Assembly: GCA_964624765.1 (NCBI GenBank)
Contig: CAZUZO010000081.1
Location: 1 to 16,593, forward strand
From: JAGTVB01 sp964624765
GTDB taxonomy: Bacteria > Pseudomonadota > Gammaproteobacteria > HK1
Direction of reading: 5' to 3'
DNA length: 16,593 nucleotides
In this document: piece after piece, positions 6,056 through 12,628 of the stretch
How the letters are laid out: each line of letters opens with the position of its first letter
Position numbering within the stretch: position 1 is the first letter of the stretch
Notes under the pieces: model-generated
Told to the model about the DNA's origin: nothing
Seen by the model: only the letters and a program-made list of their open reading frames with translations
Databases searched by the model: none
Made by a program: the position numbers and the translations under genes

Positions 6056-7198
6056 TCACCGAGGAGATGCCTCCAACCCGTGCTGGCGGGTGATCAACTT
6101 TGCCCAGATTTCTTCCATCAGGCGTGATTCGACGTCCCGGGTAATAAACACCATCTTTGACCGGCGATCGGGGGTTGGCCAAGCCGGGAGATGCACGGGG
6201 GGATAGAAGAAGTGTTGTACGCCGTGGATCACCAGCGGTCGGGGATCGCCCTCGATGTTGAGAACGCCCTTGATGCGCAGCATGTGTTTGCCGACCAGCG
6301 AGACCAGCAAGTCCAGCCAGGCTGCAAACAAATCGCCTGCGATGGGCTCATCGACGACAAAGCAAAAGGCGCGAATGTGATCGTCGTGACGATTGACGTC
6401 GTGCTCGTGATACGCATCGCGGTGCCCTTCAGCGGTACCGGCAGGGTCCTTGAGTGCCCGCTGTTCATGGGCAGGATGCTCATGCTCCGTAGCTGATGAG
6501 AATTCGGGCATAGCACCGGGGTAGGCTTCTTCATTGAGCCAGCGCTGAACGTCTGGGATGCGGGTGGAGGCATTAAAAAGGCCAAGATTCAACAACGACT
6601 TGGCGGCAACCGCTCCGTGGTGAGCCGTGATCCTGCGTGCGGCGGGGTTAATGCGCGCGAGGCGCTTTAACAGTGCGTCAGCCGCCCCATGGTCACTAAT
6701 CTGGTCCGCCTTGGTTAACACCAGACAATCCGCCACCGCCGCTTGCTTGACCGCCTCCACATGGGCATCCAGTGTTCGCGTCCCCACAGCGAGATCGATG
6801 GTGCTCACGATGCCATCCAAGCGATAGCGTCTAGCGACGAATGGATCGGTCATCAAAGTGTGGATGATAGGCGCCGGATCGGCAAGCCCGGTGGTTTCGA
6901 TCACCACGCGATCAAATCGCCGCTCGCCGTTGCGGGCAAACCGCCAACTCACCTCACGTAATGTCTTGACCAGATCGCTCCGTATGGTGCAACACAGACA
7001 GCCACTGTTCATCTCGACCACGATGTTCTCGGCGCTGTAGCTCACCAGCAGATGATCCAAACCGACCGCCCCAAACTCGTTGATGATGACCAGCGCATTG
7101 GCCATCTCGGGTTGCCGCACCAGGTGGTTGAGAACGGTGGTCTTGCCGCTTCCCAGGAAGCCGGTGAGCAGCGTTAAGGGAATGAGATCTGAACTCAT
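6056..7198 (-). CDS. COG0523 (CobW/ZigA-type) GTPase with His-rich linker
   Basis: This 380-residue G3E GTPase belongs to the family that inserts or delivers metals, here probably zinc. Walker A is GFLGSGKT (13-20), the metal-binding motif is GCLCC (66-70), ETTGLADP is at 101-108, and TKAD (162-165) serves as the NKxD guanine motif. A linker with about ten histidines lies at 239-274 (HEHPAHEQ, GHRDAYHEHD, RHDDH). The CobW C-terminal domain follows (about 277-378: FCFVVDEPIAGDLF, IKGVLNIEGDP, IHGVQHFF). ATG 7198 was chosen because family members start just before the P-loop strand; an in-frame ATG at 7285 would add 29 unsupported residues. The gene is third in the minus-strand operon begun at Zur operator 2, 165 bases after the WD40 gene. 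Confidence 0.92.
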   Translation of the reverse strand: MSSDLIPLTLLTGFLGSGKTTVLNHLVRQPEMANALVIINEFGAVGLDHLLVSYSAENIVVEMNSGCLCCTIRSDLVKTLREVSWRFARNGERRFDRVVIETTGLADPAPIIHTLMTDPFVARRYRLDGIVSTIDLAVGTRTLDAHVEAVKQAAVADCLVLTKADQISDHGAADALLKRLARINPAARRITAHHGAVAAKSLLNLGLFNASTRIPDVQRWLNEEAYPGAMPEFSSATEHEHPAHEQRALKDPAGTAEGHRDAYHEHDVNRHDDHIRAFCFVVDEPIAGDLFAAWLDLLVSLVGKHMLRIKGVLNIEGDPRPLVIHGVQHFFYPPVHLPAWPTPDRRSKMVFITRDVESRLMEEIWAKLITRQHGLEASPR

Positions 7199-7272
7199 TT
7201 TTCTCGGAAATGCGCTTGTTTTCGTCGCTTGCGCAGCGTTTGAGGGTGTTCGGTGTACTCCCAGCATGACAT
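7195..7272 (-). CDS. Possible 25-residue small protein coupled to the GTPase start
   Basis: ATG at 7272 opens a frame MSCWEYTEHPQTLRKRRKQA-HFREK whose TGA overlaps the ATG of the downstream GTPase (ATGA). GGGAA lies eight bases before the ATG. The peptide is Cys/His-containing at the front and very basic at the back. It could be a real small protein or a coupling leader, or it could be chance in the 165-base gap. I know of no family for it. Confidence 0.35.
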   Translation of the reverse strand: MSCWEYTEHPQTLRKRRKQAHFREK

Positions 7273-7363
7273 TAGGGGTTCCCAAGAGACGCTAGCGAGG
7301 CGGACGGGCACGCTGCGCAGAGCCCTAGCACCGCCGTAGGGGAGCAACGAGCACCCCTTCACT

Positions 7364-8407
7364 TCACTGCCCACAGCGCCAGACGCTGACACCGCCGTCC
7401 GCATCGATGGCCGCCAGCACCCGGTCGTCGTGCCGCCAGGTGACAGACTCGACGGGCCCGGTCACGATGCCGCCGCCGACCGGGTCTCCACCTCCATCGT
7501 GGTTGAGATCCCAGATCAGCACGCCGCCATCCTTGGCACCCGAGGCGAGTCGTGCCTGGCGCCGGGCGAATTGCAGCGTCGTGACCGGAAGGACATGGAC
7601 CGCCAATACGTTGGGAACCGATCCTTCCGGACCGCTACCCTGGAAATTCCAAACCGTGACCGCTTCCGATCCTGAAGTAGCCAGAAACGTTGACGTGCTG
7701 TCAAACGCCAGTGCCTTTGGCTTATTGGGATACCCCGACATCATGGAATCCTGCTTGGTCTCGCGGCGCCAGAAATGGACGGTTTTATCCTGGCTGCCAC
7801 AGGCAATAATGGCGCCATCCGGGCTCATGACCATCGACACCAACGAGCCTTTCCAGTCAAGTTTATCTTGCAACCGCCCGCTCGCCGCGTCCCAGAAAGA
7901 CACCCTGCCGTAGCACGCCGTCACCAATTCGCGCTCATTACTCCAGAGCACGGCGCTCACAGCACTGGCATGCGCCGCGGAGCGCGCCAGCAATCGACCA
8001 CCCAGATCCCAGATCCGCAGATAGCGTCCAGAGGCAGAGGCCAGGTGTTGGCCACCGGGCGCCCAGGCCAGGTGCTCCACCCACGCGGCGTCCCCGACCA
8101 GCTCGTGGATCGCTCGAACAATGTCGGTATTCCACAGTCGCGCGACGCCGTCCTGGCCCGCCGTGGCTAACACGGATTGGGCGGGATGCACGGCCATAGC
8201 CAGGATGCCACCGGGGTGGGCGCGCGTGGACCAACGCCGCTGACCCTGGGAGACATCGTAAGCAGAAAGTACTCCTCCCGCATCACCGACGAAAAGCGTT
8301 TCCCCGTCGGGGTGCCAAGCAGCACAGACCGCATAATCGTCGGCCCTAGCTTGCCAAAGGCGTTCTAGGATGCCAAAGGCCTCCCGCTTGCGGTTCAAAT
8401 CAGACAC
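7364..8407 (-). CDS. WD40-repeat protein of the zinc operon
   Basis: This 347-residue protein consists almost entirely of WD40 blades, probably seven, forming one closed propeller. Typical blade ends are LFVGDAGGVLSAYDV, LATAGQDGVARLWNT, LASASGRYLRIWDL, LVTACYGRVSFWDA, IACGSQDKTVHFWR, LATSGSEAVTVWNF and LASGAKDGGVLIWDL, with a last strand GGVSVWRC. There is no signal peptide or membrane segment, so it is likely cytosolic and acts as a protein-binding platform. No catalytic motif is visible. Its start overlaps the end of the first COG0523 gene by 13 bases, so the two are translationally coupled. Lying between two COG0523 GTPases, it may dock them or their client (inference). WD40 genes in bacterial zinc-starvation operons have no clear function that I know of. 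Confidence 0.9.
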   Translation of the reverse strand: MSDLNRKREAFGILERLWQARADDYAVCAAWHPDGETLFVGDAGGVLSAYDVSQGQRRWSTRAHPGGILAMAVHPAQSVLATAGQDGVARLWNTDIVRAIHELVGDAAWVEHLAWAPGGQHLASASGRYLRIWDLGGRLLARSAAHASAVSAVLWSNERELVTACYGRVSFWDAASGRLQDKLDWKGSLVSMVMSPDGAIIACGSQDKTVHFWRRETKQDSMMSGYPNKPKALAFDSTSTFLATSGSEAVTVWNFQGSGPEGSVPNVLAVHVLPVTTLQFARRQARLASGAKDGGVLIWDLNHDGGGDPVGGGIVTGPVESVTWRHDDRVLAAIDADGGVSVWRCGQ

Positions 8408-9738
8408 GCGCGAAAGCCCTCTTGCAACTCGCGGCGATCGAGGTTGCGTCCGATGAACACCAGCTGGTTGTGACGCGGCTCATCACCCCAGGGGCGGTGC
8501 GGCTGACCGTTGAAGAGCATATGCACCCCCTGGAACACGAAACGATCCGGATTATCAGCGATGCTGATAAAGCCCTTCATGCGGAAAATATCGACTCCCC
8601 GTTCGCTCAACAACTCAGTCAACCACAGATTGAGCCGGACAGCATCGACATCACCGGCGGCTTCGAGGCCAACCGAACACACCTCGTCGTCATGTTGGTG
8701 CTGTGCTACCCAGCTACGTCCCGCCAAGGGGGGTACCCATTGCCCATCCCCATCGACTAGGCGCAGATCGAACTCCTCTGCAAGATGTTGGGTATAAAGA
8801 CCATACACTCCGGCCGTTCTGATCGCGAGGCAAAAAGCCTGATCCCCCGATGCTTGCAGTTGCAGGGTGTGATGTTGGTTCAGTGATAACTCGTTCTCAA
8901 CATCGAGGGCCACAGCAGGTTCGGCATACAGGCGCACACAACGTTCAGCCCCGCCACTTAACGCATCCTCGTCGGTACCGGCCATGGGCAAAATCACGAT
9001 CGACATCATCGGATCCGGTCCGCCCTCGAGTAGCAACCGATAGCGTCCTGGCGTCAGTCGATAGAGGCTACTCCACTCGAAGGGGTATTCCGGTTCCAAG
9101 AAGGTGGGTTTGCGCGCTAGGGCTTGTTGGAGATCGAAAGCCTGTAGGTTGAGAATGTGGTCTAAGGCCACCCTCCCATGCTCAGCGCGATGAATGCGAG
9201 CCATCGCGTTGATTCCGCGAAGGCGCGGCTCCAGGGCGTCTAACATCGAGCGCTGCACCAGATCGGTCTTGTTCAACACCAGCACGTCGGCGAAAGCGAT
9301 CTGTTCCTTGCTTTCTTTGCTGTGCCCTAGTTGCAGCTCGATGTGTTTGGCGTCAACGAGGGTGACGATCCCGTCGAGCGCAAATTCCTCGCGGACATCT
9401 TCGTCCATGAAAAAGGTTTGGGCCACCGGGCCTGGGTCTGCCAGCCCCGTGGTTTCCACCAGGACATAATCGAACCGGTCACGGCGCTTGGCCAGGTTGC
9501 CTAGGATGCGGATCAAATCGCCGCGCACGGTGCAGCAAACGCAGCCGTTTGACATCTCGAAAATCTCTTCGTCGGCATCGATCACCAGTCCCTGGTCGAT
9601 ACCGATCTCACCGTATTCGTTCTCGATTACCGCAATACGTTTGCCGTGTTGTTCGCTCAGGATCCGGTTCAGCAACGTTGTCTTGCCGGCACCGAGGAAA
9701 CCCGTCAGGATGGTCACGGGGATCTTGGCGCTAATCAT
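8395..9738 (-). CDS. COG0523 (CobW/ZigA-type) GTPase, long form
   Basis: This 447-residue G3E GTPase is a putative zinc metallochaperone. It has Walker A GFLGAGKT (13-20), GCVCC metal site (65-69), VETTGLADPGP (94-104) and NKTD (156-159). After the GTPase domain (to about 210) an extra domain of about 130 residues (EYPFEWSSLYRLTPGRYRLL to about 345) precedes the CobW C-terminal domain (about 345-445: QHDDEVCSVGLEAAG, MKGFISIADNPDRFVFQGVH). It lacks the long His run of its neighbour, having only QHQHDDE. A strong ribosome binding site GGGGAGGAACGAACG precedes ATG 9738. It is the first gene of the operon, 105 bases after a perfect Zur-type palindrome, so it should be made when zinc is scarce. 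Confidence 0.93.
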   Translation of the reverse strand: MISAKIPVTILTGFLGAGKTTLLNRILSEQHGKRIAVIENEYGEIGIDQGLVIDADEEIFEMSNGCVCCTVRGDLIRILGNLAKRRDRFDYVLVETTGLADPGPVAQTFFMDEDVREEFALDGIVTLVDAKHIELQLGHSKESKEQIAFADVLVLNKTDLVQRSMLDALEPRLRGINAMARIHRAEHGRVALDHILNLQAFDLQQALARKPTFLEPEYPFEWSSLYRLTPGRYRLLLEGGPDPMMSIVILPMAGTDEDALSGGAERCVRLYAEPAVALDVENELSLNQHHTLQLQASGDQAFCLAIRTAGVYGLYTQHLAEEFDLRLVDGDGQWVPPLAGRSWVAQHQHDDEVCSVGLEAAGDVDAVRLNLWLTELLSERGVDIFRMKGFISIADNPDRFVFQGVHMLFNGQPHRPWGDEPRHNQLVFIGRNLDRRELQEGFRACLI

Positions 9739-9843
9739 CGTTCGTTCCTCCCCAGGGGCTGTTGCCAGAATGCGGGCTTTGTGCCCTGTCAGGTCAAGCT
9801 TGCTCTATCCGGATTCGGGCACCCTCGAAGGGCACCTAAGAGG

Positions 9844-9858
9844 TGTTATATTATAACA
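9844..9858. promoter_or_regulatory. Zur operator 2 (COG0523-WD40 operon)
   Basis: TGTTATATTATAACA is a perfect 15-bp palindrome matching the gammaproteobacterial Zur box. On the minus strand it contains TATAAT, a likely -10 for the operon that starts at 9738. It is the best match of the four boxes. Confidence 0.87.
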
Positions 9859-9978
9859 AATGTAGAACTAAAGGCCGATTGGCTTGATGATTCTGCAACC
9901 CAAGCCGAGGAGGAAGGCTCCTCTGAAACACACGCCAGCAACCGATACGCTGTTGGTGGTGGGAGTCATGCCGAACAG

Positions 9979-10431
9979 CTATCCGCTGCACTTAGAGCAG
10001 CGCCCGGCGATCTCGATGACCCGATCCTCGAGTTCGAATTCAGCTGCAGCAGCCCGTTCGCTGAGAGCATTCTCAATGGCGGCGTCGTGACACTCCGTCA
10101 CCATGCCGCAGCCGGCACAAGTCCAGAACTGAGCGTTATGGCTCACATCGGGCATCGTGCAAGCCACATAGGCGTTGAGGGTTTCGAGGCGATGAACCAA
10201 GCCTTGGGCGAGCAAGAAATCGAGGGTGCGATACACGGTGGCGGGAGCCACTGCATGTTTTCTCTGTCCCTGCAGTGCCTCAAGCAGGGCGTAAGCCCTG
10301 ACTGGACGTGGATGGCTGTCTTGGAGCAGTGCCAAGACCTCGCGTCGCAGCGGAGTGAAGCTCGGCCGCTGTTTCGCATTCCCCGTCTCTAATTCCCCTT
10401 CGCGCGGCGTCTCTTGCGCGGGTGGCGTCAT
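9979..10431 (-). CDS. zur: Zur, Fur-family zinc-responsive repressor
   Basis: This 150-residue Fur-family repressor has a winged helix at about 20-85 (FTPLRREVLALL, then VAPATVYRTLDFLLAQGLVH). The structural zinc site is the pair CAGC (Cys105, Cys108) and CSKC (Cys145, Cys148). His80, Cys91, His98 and Glu113 are spaced like the regulatory zinc site of E. coli Zur, which argues for zinc rather than iron sensing. ATG 10431 gives the usual Zur length; the frame is open back to 10521, which would add 30 residues (MPWKPPGVGLG...) without family support. It is divergent from dksA2 with a Zur-type box between them, so autorepression is likely. Three further boxes in the window point to its regulon. 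Confidence 0.92.
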   Translation of the reverse strand: MTPPAQETPREGELETGNAKQRPSFTPLRREVLALLQDSHPRPVRAYALLEALQGQRKHAVAPATVYRTLDFLLAQGLVHRLETLNAYVACTMPDVSHNAQFWTCAGCGMVTECHDAAIENALSERAAAAEFELEDRVIEIAGRCSKCSG

Positions 10432-10544
10432 CCTAACCACAAGCGCTTCCACCTGGTGCGAACGCGGCTCATGCAAGTTAGAGGGGGTACCCAACCCAAC
10501 TCCAGGGGGCTTCCATGGCACACTACACTCTCAACTACACTGTA

Positions 10545-10559
10545 TGTTATATTATATCA
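10545..10559. promoter_or_regulatory. Zur operator 3, shared by zur and dksA2
   Basis: TGTTATATTATATCA matches the Zur box with one broken pair. It lies 113 bases before zur (minus strand) and 43 bases before dksA2 (plus strand). On the minus strand it contains TATAAT. One weaker operator controlling both the regulator and its target would give negative feedback. Confidence 0.77.
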
Positions 10560-10602
10560 TTCTATCCTAAACGATGAAAAGCAACCTACGCATCGACTCG
10601 CT

Positions 10603-11022
10603 ATGGACCTCGAACTGGCTTCCGATTATCGACCCTCCGCAGACGAACCCTACATGAACAGTAACCAACTGGCCTACTTTAGCCGCAAGCTGCTGGCTTG
10701 GCGCGAAGCTCTAGCGCAAGAGTCTCGACAGTCCATGGCTCACCTTCGAACCGATGCCTTTGAGGTAGGCGACTTCGGTGAGTGGGCCAATCGAGAAGCG
10801 GAAAACAGCTTGGAATTGCGTGTCCAGGACCGAGCGCGCAAACTTATGGCCAAGATCGACGCCGCGCTGCGACGTATCGAGGACGGTACTTACGGCTATT
10901 GCCAGGAAACTGGCGAAAAGATCGGCCTGGAACGCCTGGAGGCCCGCCCTATCGCGACCCTAAGCGTTGAGGCGCAAGCACGCTGGGAGCGCCAGGAACG
11001 TCAATTGGCGACAAGCCGCTAA
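10603..11022 (+). CDS. dksA2: DksA2-like zinc-independent transcription factor
   Basis: This 139-residue protein of the DksA/TraR family enters the RNA polymerase secondary channel and, with ppGpp, resets transcription. The coiled coil spans about 20-95. Its tip has DFGEWA, keeping the Asp and Ala of E. coli Asp71-x-x-Asp74-x-Ala76, with Glu for the second Asp. The C-terminal finger reads YGYCQETGEKIGLERLEARP, then IATLSVEAQ. Only Cys100 remains; the other three zinc cysteines are Thr103, Ser121 and Ala124. This is the cysteine-poor DksA2 type that works without zinc. ATG 10603 was chosen because the sequence from there matches DksA N-termini (EPYMNSNQLAYF); the open frame upstream runs through the operator. 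No strong ribosome binding site is seen. Zur operator 3 lies just upstream. Confidence 0.9.
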   Translation: MDLELASDYRPSADEPYMNSNQLAYFSRKLLAWREALAQESRQSMAHLRTDAFEVGDFGEWANREAENSLELRVQDRARKLMAKIDAALRRIEDGTYGYCQETGEKIGLERLEARPIATLSVEAQARWERQERQLATSR

Positions 11023-11111
11023 CCATCAAAGCTTGAGCCTACGGCAACTTTGAGAGGCTGTGACGAGCCGCCGCGTGTAGCGTAAAGGGTGGCCAGCGAT
11101 GGCCGGAACAC

Positions 11112-11164
11112 CTCAGAGGTTGTGAAAAAACCTGCTACGCGACGGTTTTTTCACAACCTCTCAG
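11112..11164. mobile_element. MITE-like element, copy 2 (53 bp, near-perfect palindrome)
   Basis: The arms AGGTTGTGAAAAAACC (11117-11132) and GGTTTTTTCACAACCT (11144-11159) are perfect inverted repeats with an 11-base centre. CTCAG flanks both sides and may be a target duplication or a preferred site. It is a minimal copy with the filler lost. Downstream of dksA2, its RNA would fold into a strong stem and could act as a terminator. Confidence 0.72.
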
Positions 11165-11371
11165 TCCGCTTGATTTGGCGGCGAGCAGAGGCTTGCCACC
11201 CGCCGCGTCTACGTGACCGATAGCATCAACGACCTAACCACCCAAGCCGGCTTCACGCGGAAACCTCTACAAGCGACCTGGCGATGGCTATACTCGGCGC
11301 AACGTCAGCGCCTGGAGCAGGAAAAGTTCAGGCGCCTAGCAACAACTCGATGTCCGACGGGAGCACAATCG

Positions 11372-11638
11372 ATGACCATCGATCCAAAGTTACTCGAACT
11401 GCTGTGTTGTCCCCTGTCCAGGGTGCCCTTGGAGCTCTTAGCCAAAGACCGTCTCCAAACATTAAACCAGCAGATCGCTGAAGGGCGGATACACCAGTTT
11501 GACGGGACGGTGGTGAGCGAGCCTTTGCAGGAAGCGCTTGTGACGTGCGATGGAAAACGCATCTACCCGGTGCGGGATGATATCCCGGTGATGCTGGCAC
11601 AAGAGGCGATCGATGCTCGCCCCCTCGATAGCCCCTAA
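11372..11638 (+). CDS. Trm112-family small protein without intact zinc ligands
   Basis: This 88-residue protein resembles Trm112/YcaR. The start IDPKLLELLCCPLSRVPLEL matches the LLxxLxCPxCxGxL block, and GKRIYPVRDDIPVML matches the closing (YPxxDGIPxLL) block. Between them is a longer insert than in E. coli YcaR. The second cysteine of CPxC is Ser (CCPLS), and only one Cys (LVTCDG) remains in the second half, so a classical zinc site is unlikely. ATG 11372 was chosen because homology begins there; the frame is open back to 11213 (GTG), but that stretch is not recognisable. Trm112 proteins activate methyltransferases in eukaryotes and archaea; the bacterial role is unclear. Confidence 0.75.
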   Translation: MTIDPKLLELLCCPLSRVPLELLAKDRLQTLNQQIAEGRIHQFDGTVVSEPLQEALVTCDGKRIYPVRDDIPVMLAQEAIDARPLDSP

Positions 11639-11802
11639 TGAGGGTTGATCGACAGGAGACTGGGCAGCCGTAGCGCCGTTGCGGGGTGGTTCGCAATCCC
11701 CAGGGGGTCGCCGATCAGACCTCACTTAATCGATAGGGGATGAGGGGATGTCGCCCGGCACCACCAGCGGAATGGCGGCGTCGGTCTCATACACTCCGAC
11801 AC

Positions 11803-12156
11803 TTAACTTCGGAAATTAGACCGTCCTTTCACACACAGCGCACTGTCGGAGGAGGCTTCGCTTGGCTGGGTAACCCGGCTGCTGGAAAACGAGGAACCGC
11901 TATGGAACGGAGTGTGTGCCCGGCGACGGGCGCAATGACGGCGTATGCATGCCATCATGTAACCCAGTAACAACAGCAGAATGCTCAAGAAAGCGGCGCC
12001 ACTGAACCAAAGGTTCTGGTGCTGAGGAACGCCGGCTTGCAGCAGCGCGAGCCAAGTGATGAAGGCGACAAACCCTGCCAGAAAAGTAGCAAAGAAAAAC
12101 GGCCAAACGGCCCTGCCACCATCCTCACAGAGCTTCTTACATTTCGCGCAAGGCAT
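11803..12156 (-). CDS. Cys-rich small protein with two membrane helices, Zur-linked
   Basis: This protein has about 117 residues. The N-terminus MPCAKCKKLCEDGG carries Cys3, Cys6 and Cys10, a likely metal-binding knuckle. Two hydrophobic helices follow: about 18-41 (VWPFFFATFLAGFVAFITWL) and 49-71 (LWFSGAAFLSILLLLLGYMM). Then comes a Cys/His/Arg-rich stretch (ACIRRHCARRRAHTPFH). Both ends should lie on the same side of the membrane, and the positive-inside rule favours the cytoplasm. The Ser-rich last 30 residues look poorly constrained. ATG 12156 is preferred to the GTG at 12159. The family is not one I can name. A Zur-type box lies 105 bases upstream, with a MITE copy in between, so it probably belongs to the zinc response. 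Confidence 0.7.
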   Translation of the reverse strand: MPCAKCKKLCEDGGRAVWPFFFATFLAGFVAFITWLALLQAGVPQHQNLWFSGAAFLSILLLLLGYMMACIRRHCARRRAHTPFHSGSSFSSSRVTQPSEASSDSALCVKGRSNFRS

Positions 12157-12190
12157 CACGTGCCATTATCCCCCTCGCTCTTAACGATCG

Positions 12191-12250
12191 CTCAGAGGTT
12201 GTGACAAACCTGCTACGCCACCCGCTAGCCGTCCTGAACAACCTATCCGA
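12191..12250. mobile_element. MITE-like element, copy 3 (degenerate)
   Basis: CTCAGAGGTTGTGACAAACC followed by TGCTACGC matches the left end of copies 1 and 2 with small changes. A weak right arm (GAACAACCTATCCGA) may be the eroded partner. It sits in the leader between Zur operator 4 and the small membrane protein gene. Confidence 0.55.
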
Positions 12251-12261
12251 ACACTGCTTAT

Positions 12262-12276
12262 GGTTATAACATAACA
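12262..12276. promoter_or_regulatory. Zur operator 4 (small membrane protein)
   Basis: GTTATAACATAAC (12263-12275) matches the Zur core with one broken pair. It lies upstream of the minus-strand Cys-rich membrane protein gene. The next plus-strand ORF is about 490 bases away, so the minus-strand gene is the likelier target. Confidence 0.68.
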
Positions 12277-12422
12277 AATATTGTCGGAACAATCCCAGGC
12301 TAGCCGCGACCGGGGTAAATTCTTTTTTCTCACCGTGATGCCGGTCATCCTGCCCGCGATAGAGAGTCGTTGGCATCCATCGACGTCATGATCGCTCGAC
12401 CAGAGCCCTCCTTGGCGACGGG

Positions 12423-12444
12423 ATTCCGGCTAGGAAGCCGGAAT
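12423..12444. repeat. REP-like palindrome A
   Basis: ATTCCGGCT-AGGA-AGCCGGAAT is a perfect 9-bp stem followed by GACGG. It is of the CCGGAATGACGG type often dispersed in proteobacterial genomes. Confidence 0.75.
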
Positions 12445-12539
12445 GACGGGCGTATTCATCCGAACTCAACGGGTGAGCCAGCAGAACGCATCGACTCTGC
12501 GGTTCAGGCTTGCCACCTATCAGTTCCTTCAAACCCGTC

Positions 12540-12562
12540 GTTCCGGCAGGGATTGCCGGAAC
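12540..12562. repeat. REP-like palindrome B
   Basis: GTTCCGGCA-GGGAT-TGCCGGAAC is a perfect 9-bp stem preceded by CCGTC, so it is in the orientation opposite to A. Confidence 0.75.
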
Positions 12563-12605
12563 CCAGTCGCCATGGATGGCTGTCTGGGCCACTTCCCTGT
12601 GCTGG

Positions 12606-12628
12606 ATACCGGCAATCCGTGCCGGTAT
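12606..12628. repeat. REP-like palindrome C
   Basis: ATACCGGCA-ATCCG-TGCCGGTAT is a perfect 9-bp stem followed by GACGG as in A. The outer bases differ but stay paired, which shows that the fold rather than the exact sequence is kept. Confidence 0.75.

Noticed and set aside
11213..11371. N-terminal extension of the Trm112-like protein
   Set aside because: Family homology starts at ATG 11372. The upstream stretch has no recognisable motif and starts with a weak GTG.
12423..12628. CRISPR array
   Set aside because: The repeats are short palindromes in mixed orientation with unequal spacing, not direct repeats with uniform spacers, and no cas genes are present.
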